A stretch of 53,897 nt of DNA from Candidatus Binataceae bacterium (GTDB lineage Bacteria; Desulfobacterota; Binatia; Binatales; Binataceae): positions 1-53,897 of the forward strand of contig JADMIL010000016.1 in NCBI GenBank assembly GCA_015478645.1, given 5' to 3'. The translations under genes and the position numbers were made by a program. The notes under the pieces are model-generated. The model was not told the origin of the DNA, ran no database searches, and saw only the letters and a list, made by a program, of their open reading frames with translations. Positions 44,101-53,695 of the stretch are shown here, piece by piece. Each line of letters starts with the position of its first letter. Within the stretch, counting starts at the first letter, position 1.

Positions 44101-44809
44101 TTGCCGCGCGGTGTCGTCCTGGCACGTGACTTCAAAGCGGTCTTCTTCGATCTCGACGGCACGCTCGTCGATATTCACGGACCGCTCTTTCGCCGCCGCC
44201 CGCAACGCCGTCGATCAGCCCGGCTACGGCCCACCGCTGACCCGCCAACGCTACCGCGAGGCGCTGGCCCGCGACGATCTCTTCCTCGGCCTGCCCGACC
44301 ATCTGCGGCCCCAGTTCCTGCAGTTGCTCTTCACCTGCTTCGTCACCGAACTCGATCGTAACGCACGGCCCGCGGTCCTGCCCCACGTCCGCGAGACGCT
44401 CGCCGAACTCAAGCGCCGCGGCTACGCGACCGCCGTTATCACCAGCCGCCCGGGCGACTCCGGCCGCCTCATCCGAAAGCTCGCGCGGATCGGATTGGCC
44501 GATCTCCTCGACCAGGTCCTGACTCAGCCCGCGGCCACGCTCCTCGCCCTCGACAAGACTGCCAGCCTCAAACGGGCCGCGACCGATGTGGCCCTTGCGC
44601 CCGCCGCCTGCATGTACGTCGGCGACGAGCCGCGCGACGTGATGGCGGCTCAGGGCGCGGGCTATGGTGCCGCCGTCGCTATCGCCACCGGCGCCGCGAC
44701 CTTCGCCCGCCTGCGCGATCATCCGCAACATCGGCCCGACCATACGTTGCATTCGATGGGCGAGCTGATCGCGTTGATCGATCGGCTCCAGCACGAGCCC
44801 GGCCCATAG
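44101..44809 (+). pseudogene. HAD-family phosphatase, frameshifted
   Basis: The product is a haloacid-dehalogenase-type hydrolase. Motif I, FKAVFFDLDGTLVDIHGPLF, reads in one frame up to about 44190; from there AARNAVDQPGYG continues in another frame to the stop at 44809. Later motifs are ITSRPGDSG (II), DKTASLKRA (III) and CMYVGDEPRDVMAAQGAGY (IV). The break lies in a CGCCGCCGCC run near 44187-44200. The true start is uncertain; TTG at 44101 is in frame with motif I. Either the enzyme is inactive or the assembly has an indel in a GC-rich repeat. Confidence 0.8.
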
Positions 44810-44871
44810 TCTGAATTCACTCGCGCCGAATCTACACGTCTAACCGTCTCTTTGCCCGCCTCGGCGTAAGC

Positions 44872-44918
44872 TTGACTTCGCTATCCTCCTTAGAGTAATT
44901 ACTCTATCAAGTCGATAG
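44872..44918 (+). promoter_or_regulatory. Promoter and Rrf2 operator candidate
   Basis: TTGACT at 44872 and TAATTA at 44896 make a sigma-70-like pair with 18-base spacing. The -10 box lies inside a perfect 16-bp palindrome, TAGAGTAATTACTCTA (44891-44906). A second weak repeat, CTATC-N5-GATAG (44904-44918), overlaps its end. The palindrome sits 19 bases before the rrf2 ATG, so self-repression by the Rrf2 protein is the likely use. Confidence 0.65.
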
Positions 44919-44925
44919 ATTTAAT

Positions 44926-45384
44926 ATGTTGACACACAAATCCAAATACGCGCTCAAGGCTCTGATTGTCCTTGCCCGCGAATTCGGCCACGGTCCCGTG
45001 CTCATCTCCAACATTGCCGAGCGCGAGGGTATTCCGCGCAAATTCCTCGAACTGATCCTGCTCGAGCTCAAAAACCACGGCATACTGCTGAGCAAAAAGG
45101 GCAAAGGCGGCGGCTATGCGCTGGGCCGGGCGCCCGCCGCGATCCACGTCAGCGACGTGCTCCGCGTGCTCGACGGGCCGCTCGCGCCGACCCCCTGTGT
45201 CAGCCGCACCGCGTACATGCGATGCGCCGAATGTCTCGACGAGCGGACTTGCGGCGTGCGCCTGGTGATGAAGCAGGTGCGCGACGCGACCGCGGCCATT
45301 CTCGACGCGACCTCGCTGGCCGACATCGTCGTGCGGATCGATCAGGCGGCGCGCGGCAAGCCGGCGCTGACCTATTCGATCTGA
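44926..45384 (+). CDS. Rrf2-family regulator
   Basis: This 152-aa protein has an N-terminal winged helix: MLTHKSKYALKALIVLARE, ISNIAEREGIPRKFLELILLELKNHGIL and SKKGKGGGYALGR. Three Cys residues in the C-terminal part (TPCVSR, CAECLDERTCG) could hold an iron-sulfur cluster, as in IscR, or sense redox; the CymR type regulates cysteine synthesis. It stands immediately upstream of the sulfate importer genes, 77 bases before sbp, so control of sulfur uptake is likely. Confidence 0.9.
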   Translation: MLTHKSKYALKALIVLAREFGHGPVLISNIAEREGIPRKFLELILLELKNHGILLSKKGKGGGYALGRAPAAIHVSDVLRVLDGPLAPTPCVSRTAYMRCAECLDERTCGVRLVMKQVRDATAAILDATSLADIVVRIDQAARGKPALTYSI

Positions 45385-45461
45385 GTAATCTGTGGCCAAT
45401 CGCCTGCCCAACGAGAGCGTCATCCTGAGCGCGATGCAATTGCAGTTCTAGGCGTCCGGCC

Positions 45462-46538
45462 ATGGATATTTCATCGATCGATCCTCGCCCAACGCCGCGC
45501 TCCGGACTCAGCCTCGGGCTGATCCTGCGGCTGACCGCCGCGCTGGCGCTCGCCATCGCAATCTTCGGCGCGGTCCTCGGTCTCCAGCGCACGGCACGAG
45601 CCGGACAGACCATGCTCAACGTCTCGTTCGACGCCACGCGCGAATTTTATCAGGAGTATGACGCCGCATTCGCCGCGCATTGGCGGGCGACCACCGGCCA
45701 GGACGTGACTATCAATATCTCCAACGGCGGCTCGGGCATGCAGGCCCGCGCGGCCATCGACGGGCTCGAGGCCGACGTCGTCACCCTGGGCCTCGCCTAC
45801 GATATCGACGCGCTTAGCGCCAAGGCCCATCTGCTCCCCGCGAACTGGCAGAGCCGCCTGCCCAATCACAGCTCGCCCTATAACTCGACCATCGTGTTCC
45901 TGGTGCGCAAGGGCAATCCCCGCGGTATCCACGACTGGCCCGATCTGGTCAGGCCGGGCGTTGCCGTGGTCTCGCCCAATCCGAAAACCTCGGGTGGCGC
46001 GCGCTGGGCCTACCTGGCCGCGTGGGGCTACGCGCTCCAGGCGCCGGGCGGCAATCCGGCCAGCGCCCGCGACTTCGTCACCCGACTCTACCGCAACGTC
46101 CCGGTGCTCGATTCGGGCGCCCGCGGCGCGACCACGACGTTTGCCGAGCGCGGCATCGGCGACGTCTTGATCTCATGGGAAAACGAGGCCTGGGTGGTGC
46201 TCGATCACTTCGGCAAAGACCAGTTCGCGATCGTCTATCCCTCGGTCAGTATCCTGGCCGAACCGCCGGTCGCGCTAATCGATCAGACCGTCGATCGTCA
46301 CGGCACGCGCGCGGTCGCGACCGCGTATCTCGATTATCTTTACTCGCCGCGGGGTCAGACGATCGCCGCCCATAACTATTTTCGTCCGAGCGAACCCGCC
46401 GCCGTACACGACGGGCCGTCGTTTCCCAAAATCAAACTGTTCACCGTCGATACAGTCTTCGGCGGATGGGAAAAGGCGCAGGCCGTCCATTTCGCCGACG
46501 ACGGCGTCTTCGACCAGATCTATCAGCCGGGCAGCTAG
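45462..46538 (+). CDS. Sulfate-binding periplasmic protein
   Basis: This 358-aa solute-binding protein has a signal or anchor at about 18-48 ([20 protein letters not shown]). The Sbp signature is visible: [58 protein letters not shown] and [18 protein letters not shown], with [20 protein letters not shown] near the end. It hands sulfate or thiosulfate to the CysT/CysW channel. First gene of the importer. Confidence 0.94.
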   Translation: MDISSIDPRPTPRSGLSLGLILRLTAALALAIAIFGAVLGLQRTARAGQTMLNVSFDATREFYQEYDAAFAAHWRATTGQDVTINISNGGSGMQARAAIDGLEADVVTLGLAYDIDALSAKAHLLPANWQSRLPNHSSPYNSTIVFLVRKGNPRGIHDWPDLVRPGVAVVSPNPKTSGGARWAYLAAWGYALQAPGGNPASARDFVTRLYRNVPVLDSGARGATTTFAERGIGDVLISWENEAWVVLDHFGKDQFAIVYPSVSILAEPPVALIDQTVDRHGTRAVATAYLDYLYSPRGQTIAAHNYFRPSEPAAVHDGPSFPKIKLFTVDTVFGGWEKAQAVHFADDGVFDQIYQPGS

Positions 46539-46578
46539 CGCTTATGCTTGAACCCATCCACCAGCGCGGGCGCCGCCC

Positions 46579-47409
46579 ATGAGCCTCAAGCGCCGCCGCA
46601 TCCTGCCCGGCTTCGGCCTCACGATGGGTTATACGCTGGCCTACCTGAGCCTGGTCGCCCTCATCCCGCTCTCGACGCTCGCCCTGAGCGCCTCCGGCAT
46701 CGGCTGGGCGCGCTTCTGGCACGTGGTGCTCACGCCGCGCGTGATCGCCGCCTTTCGCCTGACTATCGGCACCGCGATCGCCGCCGCGCTGATCAATTCG
46801 GGGTTCGGCCTGCTGGTCGCCTGGACGCTCGCGCGCTACGAGTTTCCGGGCAAGGGCGTGGCCGACGCGCTGGTCGATCTGCCGTTCGCGCTGCCCACCT
46901 CCGTCGCCGGCATCACGCTCACTTCGCTATACGCCGCCAATGGCTTCGTCGGCCGCTGGCTCGCGCCGCTGGGAATCAAAGTGGCTTTCACCCCGCTCGG
47001 CATCATCGTCGCCCTGACGTTCATCGGGATGCCCTTCGTCGTGCGCACCGTCGAACCGGTCCTGCAGGACCTCGAACTCGAAATCGAGGAGGCCGCCGCA
47101 ACCCTCGGCGCGACCCGCTTCCAGACCTTCCGCCGCGTGATCGGCCCGGCGATCCTGCCCGCCCTGATCACCGGCTTCGCCCTGGCTTTCGCCCGCGCAC
47201 TCGGCGAATACGGCTCGGTGGTTTTTATCGCCGGCAACCTGCCGATGCGCACCGAGGTCGTCTCGCTCCTGATTATGAGCAAGCTCGAACAATTCGACTA
47301 CGCCGGCGCCACCGCGATCGCGCTCGTGATGCTGGTGATGTCGTTCATCATGCTTTTCCTGATTAACCTGCTGCAACGCTGGAGCACCGCGCGCCATGCC
47401 CCCGGCTGA
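46579..47409 (+). CDS. cysT: Sulfate ABC permease CysT
   Basis: This 276-aa permease has six helices and the ATPase-coupling loop EEAAATLGATRFQTFRRVIGPAILPALI. The stretch PFALPTSVAGITL is typical of CysT/CysU. Overlaps cysW by 14 bases. Confidence 0.93.
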   Translation: MSLKRRRILPGFGLTMGYTLAYLSLVALIPLSTLALSASGIGWARFWHVVLTPRVIAAFRLTIGTAIAAALINSGFGLLVAWTLARYEFPGKGVADALVDLPFALPTSVAGITLTSLYAANGFVGRWLAPLGIKVAFTPLGIIVALTFIGMPFVVRTVEPVLQDLELEIEEAAATLGATRFQTFRRVIGPAILPALITGFALAFARALGEYGSVVFIAGNLPMRTEVVSLLIMSKLEQFDYAGATAIALVMLVMSFIMLFLINLLQRWSTARHAPG

Positions 47410-48331
47410 ACCGATCGTGCCGCCGCCACCCGATCGCGTCGCGCGCGCCGCCGGCACCTCCGCGCGTCTGACCCGCGCCACCGCTGATCCGCCGTGGGCG
47501 CGCGCCCTGATCATTGCCGCCGCGCTGATCTTCCTGGCGCTCTTCCTGGTGATTCCGCTGGCCGCGGTCTTCGTCGCCGCCTTCGCCCAGGGGGTCGGCG
47601 TCTATCTCGCCGCCGTCACCAACCCCGAGGCGCGCAGCGCGATCCGCCTCACCCTGATGACCGCGGCGATCGCGGTGCCGCTTAATATGGTCTTCGGACT
47701 GGCCGCCGCATGGGCGATCACCCGCTTCGACTTTCGTGGCAAAAACCTGCTCACCACGCTGATCGATCTGCCCTTCGCGGTCTCGCCGGTGATCGCCGGG
47801 ATGCTCTACGTTTTGCTGTTCGGCGCGCAGGGCCTGCTCGGCCGATCGCTCGCCGATCGCAACATCAGGATTATCTTCGCCGTGCCGGGTATCGTCCTGG
47901 CGACGATTTTCGTCACCCTGCCGTTCGTCGCGCGCGAGCTTATTCCGGTGATGGAGGCGTCGGGCACCGAGGAGGAGCAGGCCGCCATCACGCTCGGCGC
48001 CACCGGCTGGCAGACCTTCTGGCGTGTCACCTTGCCCAAGGTCAAATGGGGCCTGCTGTACGGCGTGATCATCTGCAACGCCCGCGCGATGGGCGAGTTC
48101 GGCGCGGTCTCGGTGGTCTCCGGCCATATCCGCGGACTCACCGACACGATGCCGCTCTATATCGAAATCCTCTACAATGACTACGACTTCGCCGCCGCCT
48201 TCGCGGTCGCCTCGCTGCTCACTTCGCTCGCCCTGGTGACGCTGCTGGCCAAGCGCTTCCTGGGCCGGCGGATTACCGACGCGCCGCGCGTCGCAGCCGA
48301 GGGCCCCGGCGTCGATCGCCGGGCCGCCTAA
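47396..48331 (+). CDS. cysW: Sulfate ABC permease CysW
   Basis: This 311-aa permease carries the matching coupling loop EEEQAAITLGATGWQTFWRVTLP and VSPVIAGMLYVLLFGAQGLLG, typical of CysW. A Pro-rich cytoplasmic N-terminus of about 30 residues precedes the first helix. Forms the channel with CysT. Confidence 0.93.
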   Translation: MPPAEPIVPPPPDRVARAAGTSARLTRATADPPWARALIIAAALIFLALFLVIPLAAVFVAAFAQGVGVYLAAVTNPEARSAIRLTLMTAAIAVPLNMVFGLAAAWAITRFDFRGKNLLTTLIDLPFAVSPVIAGMLYVLLFGAQGLLGRSLADRNIRIIFAVPGIVLATIFVTLPFVARELIPVMEASGTEEEQAAITLGATGWQTFWRVTLPKVKWGLLYGVIICNARAMGEFGAVSVVSGHIRGLTDTMPLYIEILYNDYDFAAAFAVASLLTSLALVTLLAKRFLGRRITDAPRVAAEGPGVDRRAA

Positions 48332-48367
48332 GCGCTGGCGAAACGCTATGATTACCGGCCAGCAGCC

Positions 48368-49441
48368 ATGAGTATCGAAGTCCGCCATATCCGCAAGACC
48401 TTCGGCAATTTCGTCGCGCTCGACGACGTGAGCCTCGACCTCCCGACCGGCGAGCTGGTCGCCCTCCTCGGCCCCTCGGGCTCGGGCAAGACCAGCCTGC
48501 TCAGGATTATCGCCGGCCTCGAGCCGCCCGACGCGGGCGAGGTCCATTTCGACCGCGAGGAGGCCACCAACCGCAGCGCCCGCGAGCGCAAGGTCGGCTT
48601 CGTCTTCCAGCATTACGCGCTCTTCAAGCACATGACGGTCTTCGAGAACGTGGCCTTCGGCCTGCGCGTCCGCCCGCGCGCGACGCGCCCGCCGCCCGCC
48701 GCGATTACCGCCAAGGTCAATGAGCTGCTCAAGCTGGTGCAGCTCGAATGGGCCGGCGAACGCTATCCCTCCCAGCTCTCCGGCGGCCAGCGCCAGCGGA
48801 TCGCCCTGGCCCGCGCGCTGGCCGTCGAGCCGCGCGTCCTGCTGCTCGACGAGCCCTTCGGCGCGCTCGACGCCAAGGTCCGCGAGGAGCTGCGCCGATG
48901 GCTCCGGCGGCTCCACGACGAACTCCACATCACCAGCATCTTCGTCACCCACGATCAGGAAGAGGCGCTCGAACTGGCCAATCGCGTGGTCGTCCTCCAC
49001 AACGGCAAGATCGAGCAGATCGGCACGCCGGACGAGCTCTACCACAGTCCGGCGACGCCCTTCGTCTATAATTTTCTCGGCAACGTCAATCTCTTCCACG
49101 GCCGCATCGAGGACGGCCAGGTCTACATCCGCGGCACCTCGCTTCCGGCCAACGGCGGCCAGCCCGACCTCGCCCACGCCAACGGCAAGGATGCGATGGT
49201 CTACGTGCGGCCCCACCTGCTCGACATGAATCTGCGCCCGATCGTCAAGGGCGCCTTCGCCGCCACCGTCCGCCATATCAACGCCGCCGGACCCAAGGTC
49301 AAGGTCGAGCTGACCAGCCAATGGGGCGATCCGGTGCAGGTCGAGATCGATCACGACCGCCTGCGCGAGCTCCAGCTCGAACCCGGCGTCGAGGTCTACC
49401 TGAGCCCGCGCGAAAACCGCGTCTTCGTGTATCAGATATGA
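48368..49441 (+). CDS. cysA: Sulfate ABC ATPase CysA
   Basis: This 357-aa ATPase has Walker [10 protein letters not shown] (35-43), Q loop, signature [16 protein letters not shown], Walker [13 protein letters not shown] and the His switch in [12 protein letters not shown]-terminal TOBE-like regulatory domain follows. Last gene of the sulfate importer; no terminator is visible before the insertion-sequence debris. Confidence 0.94.
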   Translation: MSIEVRHIRKTFGNFVALDDVSLDLPTGELVALLGPSGSGKTSLLRIIAGLEPPDAGEVHFDREEATNRSARERKVGFVFQHYALFKHMTVFENVAFGLRVRPRATRPPPAAITAKVNELLKLVQLEWAGERYPSQLSGGQRQRIALARALAVEPRVLLLDEPFGALDAKVREELRRWLRRLHDELHITSIFVTHDQEEALELANRVVVLHNGKIEQIGTPDELYHSPATPFVYNFLGNVNLFHGRIEDGQVYIRGTSLPANGGQPDLAHANGKDAMVYVRPHLLDMNLRPIVKGAFAATVRHINAAGPKVKVELTSQWGDPVQVEIDHDRLRELQLEPGVEVYLSPRENRVFVYQI

Positions 49442-49487
49442 CCGCGTGCTCCGATCCGCCAACTCCCATCGGTTACGCGAGGGCCGC

Positions 49488-49866
49488 TAGCAGGCCGTTG
49501 AGGAAGGGGTTTGATTAGTCAGTATGATCGCCATCGCAGTGATAGAAGCGCTGGAATCAGTCGCTGGGTTAGACGGTTTGCGCTCGCCGAGGCACGCGCG
49601 GTGGTGTGGTGGAGTCGTGCTTCATGTGCGGCGGTCGAGCGCATCGCCCGGGCGCTTTTGCGCTCGGCGTAGCGGTCGGCCGGTTCGACCGCGAACTCGA
49701 TCAGGAGACCGTTGCGGTTCTCCATCAGCGCGTTGGCCGAGTAATACAACTTTGCTTCCTTGCCCGCGCCCTTCTTGGCCAGCTTCGCTTCGGGATCGGT
49801 GGTCGATTGATGAGTCGCGTTGCTGCGGCGCTCGCCGTGGAGGTTAACCGTCGGGTTGCCGACCAT
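49488..49866 (-). pseudogene. IS5-like transposase fragment
   Basis: On the minus strand the 49519-49866 frame reads NPTVNLHGERRSNATHQSTT, then DPEAKLAKKG and ALMENRNGLL, a typical IS5-group transposase stretch, and then loses similarity after DRYAER. No complete ends or catalytic triad are visible, so this is the 3' part of a broken element. The bases at 49488-49510 resemble a terminal repeat. It is fused to an IS630 remnant. Confidence 0.75.
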
Positions 49867-49869
49867 TCG

Positions 49870-50139
49870 AGCTTCTCGCGCAACCGGGCGATGCGCAGAT
49901 TGAGCGAGCGACTGCGGTGTTTGGCCTGCCGCTGGCGCACTCCAATACTATCCGCGCGCGTTGGGCCAAGGCTTGCGCGCTTTTCGGTCGTCGCGCCCAG
50001 CGCTCCAGCGCCTCACGCTCATCATTCGCCAAACCCACAGGTGCTATCGGTCTCCCCGTCCGCATCGGCGTCCTTTCCTCCTATACGAAAGACGCCCCGA
50101 CAGACTACAAATTATTCAACGTTCTTATGACTCAGGACA
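49870..50139 (-). pseudogene. IS630-like transposase fragment
   Basis: The minus-strand frame from 50065 reads MRTGRPIAPVGLANDEREAL and RWARRPKSAQALAQRARIVL, the typical N-terminal helix-turn-helix of IS630-type transposases, then breaks off within about 50 residues where the IS5-like part begins. The element end GTGTCCTG sits at the boundary with the lipoprotein gene. The same end occurs at 53626, so two copies of one family are present. Confidence 0.8.
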
Positions 50140-50433
50140 CTAGTTCGTCATCCCGGTTGTCGGGTTGTGAGGATCTGCGCCTGACGGAATTGCCGGCGTT
50201 GTTGCCGCTTGACCACCCTCGATCGCTTGCGGCGACAGTCGACGGGTCGGAACGCCAGCGTTTGGCGACGCGACAGGCTGAGCAAGCGTAGAGCCGGGCG
50301 TCACGACGATATGGGTCGGCGGCTGGTTCGATGTAATGGTAGCGGAATTGCCAGAACATCCCGCCGCGGCCACAATCCATACTAAGGCCACCGCCATGGT
50401 CGTGAGAAACGCAAGGCTTCGGCTTATTTTCAT
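50140..50433 (-). CDS. Small lipoprotein, truncated at an IS junction
   Basis: This 97-aa protein has a lipoprotein signal (LAFLTTMAVALVWIVAAAGC). The mature part is a Pro/Thr/Ser-rich, disordered stretch. Its stop codon TAG is made from a TA plus the first G of the IS630 end (GTGTCCTG), so the native gene was probably longer. Function unknown. Confidence 0.75.
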   Translation of the reverse strand: MKISRSLAFLTTMAVALVWIVAAAGCSGNSATITSNQPPTHIVVTPGSTLAQPVASPNAGVPTRRLSPQAIEGGQAATTPAIPSGADPHNPTTGMTN

Positions 50434-50644
50434 AGTGTCCCGAACTTAGTGCCAAAGAATCTAATCAGTCAATAATTGAGCACCCGGGGCGCAGACCTGC
50501 ACGTAGGTTCGGGTCACCTCGAGTTCGCTAAACTCAAGCGCGGCGTAGACGAGATCGAGCGCTTGACGGAAGCGTGGCGCCGCGCACCCATCGCGGCAAA
50601 CATGCGGGGCGGATGGTGGCCTTCTAAAGATTCGAAACTCGCTC

Positions 50645-51805
50645 CTATTGCGGGCTGAAAGAGCCGAACAATCCGTCCGCCTCATGATTTAGCCCCGCGG
50701 TGAAGTAGAGCGTGTTCGGTGACGCGCCGATCGCGTCGCTGAAGGTCAATGACCACAGTCCAGGAAGGGCAATCGTCTTGCCGTCGGTGTCCTTGAGGAT
50801 TCCCTTTACGTCGCCGGTCGCCGGATCATAAGCGTTAACGTGCCCGTCGCCAAAATTTCCGATCAGGATCTTGTTGCTCAACGGCCCGAAGGTCGCAGGG
50901 GTCATGACCACTCCCCAGGGCGAATTGAGACGGTTATGCGAGACGAACCGCCGGATGAAGTTGCCGCTGCTGTCGAAAACGTCGACGATGCCGTGGTTCG
51001 GACGGTTCACCGGATCATGCTTCGGCGCGTCCTGCACCGTGTAGGTCACCCACAGATCCCCGCCGATATTCGTAATTCCGAACGGGGCGTAGCGATCCTC
51101 CATCTTCGGATCGGTGAACGATCCGCTTAACGTCACCTGATGAAAATTGCTGTCGAAAACGTCGATATTGCCGGATCGGAAGTTGGTTGCGTACAGATAC
51201 GGCTGACCGCTCACGGTCGCCAATGCGAGCCCCTTGTAGACCGCACCGGTCGGGCCGCCCCCGGCCGAGTTGTCGACGACGATCACGGCCGACAACGGAT
51301 TGGGTATCCCCGGCACGGCGAACGGCGACGTATTCCATGCCTCGATCGTGCCGTCTTCAGTAGCGAAAATGAAAAGCGCCGGACCGAAGCTGGTGTTGGC
51401 AGGGCCCGGGATCTGGAACGCGCCGTTACCGGAGAAAAAGACCGCAAAGATGTTGGCGACGATTCCGGTCGGGGTTCCACCGGTCGCGCTGGTCGGGGCC
51501 GGGATAATCACGGAGGGCAATGAGGCGAAGGGATTTCCCATCCCGTCGATCAGCGAGGAGATGCCCGCATTGTTTTCGTTGATCCAAAACGGACTGGCGC
51601 CGGAAAAAAACGCGACACCCCATGGATTCAGCATATTCGGATCGGTATGCGCCGCCAGCCCTGGTATGTCCGAGACCAGGTTGGTCTGGACATATCCCGG
51701 TGGCGCCGCGTGAACAAACAGAGGCATCGAGATCAGGAACGTAAGACCCGCCAATGCCATGGCTACGCGAGCGCAGCCGCTTTGGTTGGAGATTTTTTTG
51801 ATCAA
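50645..51805 (-). CDS. Secreted beta-propeller protein, TIGR03118 type
   Basis: This 386-aa protein has a signal peptide (about 1-33, ending VHAAP). The body has repeats of blades such as GNIDVFDSNFHQVTLSGSF, HGIVDVFDSSGNFIRRFVSH and GHVNAYDPATGDVKGIL, and LNPWGVAFFSGASPFWINEN near the start, as in the TIGR03118 family of extracellular proteins. There is no PEP-CTERM anchor. The start is a TTG, supported by GGAGGA eight bases upstream. Function not known. Confidence 0.85.
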   Translation of the reverse strand: MIKKISNQSGCARVAMALAGLTFLISMPLFVHAAPPGYVQTNLVSDIPGLAAHTDPNMLNPWGVAFFSGASPFWINENNAGISSLIDGMGNPFASLPSVIIPAPTSATGGTPTGIVANIFAVFFSGNGAFQIPGPANTSFGPALFIFATEDGTIEAWNTSPFAVPGIPNPLSAVIVVDNSAGGGPTGAVYKGLALATVSGQPYLYATNFRSGNIDVFDSNFHQVTLSGSFTDPKMEDRYAPFGITNIGGDLWVTYTVQDAPKHDPVNRPNHGIVDVFDSSGNFIRRFVSHNRLNSPWGVVMTPATFGPLSNKILIGNFGDGHVNAYDPATGDVKGILKDTDGKTIALPGLWSLTFSDAIGASPNTLYFTAGLNHEADGLFGSFSPQ

Positions 51806-52157
51806 GTTCTCGTCCTCCCCCCCGGGGCGTTAAAAGGTGGACTTCTAGACGCAGGAATGGCGCGATTCACCTCATTAGTCCTGCTTTAGCCCAGTGCATG
51901 TCAATATGGAAATTTTCCACTGATCATCGCCTCAGCGGTTGGCGATCTCCGGTGTATGGCGGAGATACGCCCTCGTAAACAAACCCCGGGTTGCCCCGCA
52001 CCAAGCCACAGCCGGGCGCTTCGATTACTTCAATGCCGCCGAGTCCGATGAATCCGAGTCGAGAGTTGCGATTCTTCTGCGGTAGAGTTGTGGCGGCATT
52101 ACAACCAGGTGCGAGCTGCTTTTACTTCTGAGATTTTACCGTCTTTTCCTAGACTAG
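51806..52157. other. Gene-free stretch before IS701
   Basis: I see no gene in these 350 bases. It holds the promoter region for the minus-strand propeller gene and then the left flank of the IS701-like element. CTAG at 52154-52157 is the left target duplication. Confidence 0.6.
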
Positions 52158-53622
52158 TACTACTGTGTCATAAATCTGACGGTTCGACCGAAGGTCTGCG
52201 ATACTCTTGTTTATGGCAGGGCGGCGGGCGGAAGAGGCGGAACGGTTTGATGAGTATCTGGGCTTGCTGGGCGAGGGCATCGGTCACGCCGATCGGGCGG
52301 GGCCGTTGCGCGCGTATCTGACCGGGCGGTTGTTGGCTGGCAAGCGCAAGAGCGTAGAGCCGAGGGCGGCCAAGGTCGATCCGCATCACGTGAGCATGCG
52401 TCACCAGTCGATGCATCACTTCGTCGCCAATGCGCCGTGGGACGCGCGCGCGGTAATCGCGGTAGCGCGCGAATATGCCTTGGCGCAGTTGGAGCGGCAG
52501 GGGCCGGTAGCTGCCTGGGTGGTAGACGACAGCGGCTTTCCCAAGAAGGGCACGCATTCGGTGGGGGTAGCGCGGCAGTACTGCGGACCGATGGGCAAAC
52601 AGGATAATTGCCAAGTAGCGGTGACGCTGGCGCTGGTTAACCCCTCGATGAGCGTGCCCTGCGCTTATCGGCTATACCTGCCCAAGGCCTGGCGCGAAGA
52701 CCGTCAACGACGTCGCGCCGCCGCAATTCCCAACGAAGTTGGTTTCCAGACCAAGCCGGAGCTGGCCTTGGCGCAGGTCGATGACCTGCTGGCCGCCGAC
52801 CTGCCCCGGGCGCCGGTGGTAGCCGACGCCGGCTACGGCTCGGCGACAGAGTTTCGCGAGGGCCTTACCGCGCGCGGCCTTTCCTATGCGGTGGGCATCA
52901 TGCGGGAAACCACCGTGTGGCCGCAGGGCGACAGTCCCGTGCCACCGCCGCGCGCCAGGGGCCGCGGCCGACCGGCGACGCGCTTAGCGATCCCGCTCAC
53001 CGATTGCAGTCCGCGCCCTGGCGCGAAGTTTAGACCGGGGCAGCTGGCAGGCGGTGCGCTGGCGCGAAGGGACCAAGGGTGCGATGCAATCACGGTGCGC
53101 TGTCACCCGCGTGCGTCCGGCCCATCGTGATCATCTACGGGTCGTACCGCGCGCGCCGGAACTGCTGTTGATGGAATGGCCCCAGAGGGAGTCCGAACCC
53201 ACCCGCTATTGGCTTTCCACACTGCCGCCCGGTACCGCTCTTGCCGACTTGGTCCGGCTGGCGAAGATCCGCTGGCGCATTGAACGAGACTTCCAGGAAC
53301 TCAAAGATGAAATCGGCTTGGACCACTACGAAGGCCGGGGCTGGCGCGGGTTTCATCACCACGGCGCACTATGTGTCGCCGCCTATGCCTTCTCGCCGCC
53401 GAGCGTGCTCGGCTTTCCCCCCGGCACCTCTTGCCTTCCTGCGTCCGCTCGCCTACCCAGAGGCTTCCACCCGCGCGGCGCCGCCAGTGCGTCCTGAACG
53501 TCACAATCCCGCTTCGATCACTACCATTCGAATCTACCAGGCGCGCTTGCTGGCCGCGGCGCTGCGCTCCTGCCCCTGGGGTGGCCGCCACGCAAGCGCC
53601 TAACTTTTATGACACAGTAGTA
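52158..53622. mobile_element. IS701-like insertion sequence with CTAG duplication
   Basis: The 1465-bp element has perfect 17-bp terminal inverted repeats (TACTACTGTGTCATAAA at 52158-52174, its complement at 53606-53622). CTAG lies immediately outside both ends (52154-52157 and 53623-53626), in keeping with the 4-bp YTAR target of the IS701 family. The transposase gene inside is broken. Confidence 0.9.
52213..53603 (+). pseudogene. IS701-like transposase, multiply frameshifted
   Basis: Transposase reading frames together give the DDE residues: Asp in AWVVDDSGFPKKG, Asp in PVVADAGYG and Glu in RWRIERDFQELKDEIGLDHYEG. The frame shifts near 53015, near 53390 and again near 53420 (the last in a CCCCCC run), after which LAFLRPLAYPEA and PERHNP continue to a stop at 53603. 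The element has intact ends but no functional transposase as read. ATG at 52213 is chosen over an earlier TTG. Confidence 0.85.
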
Positions 53623-53695
53623 CTAGTGTCCTGTTCGCTTAGTAATATGAATAATTCCCCGGCTTCCGGCGTCTCTGCTATCAGAGAGGAGCAGC

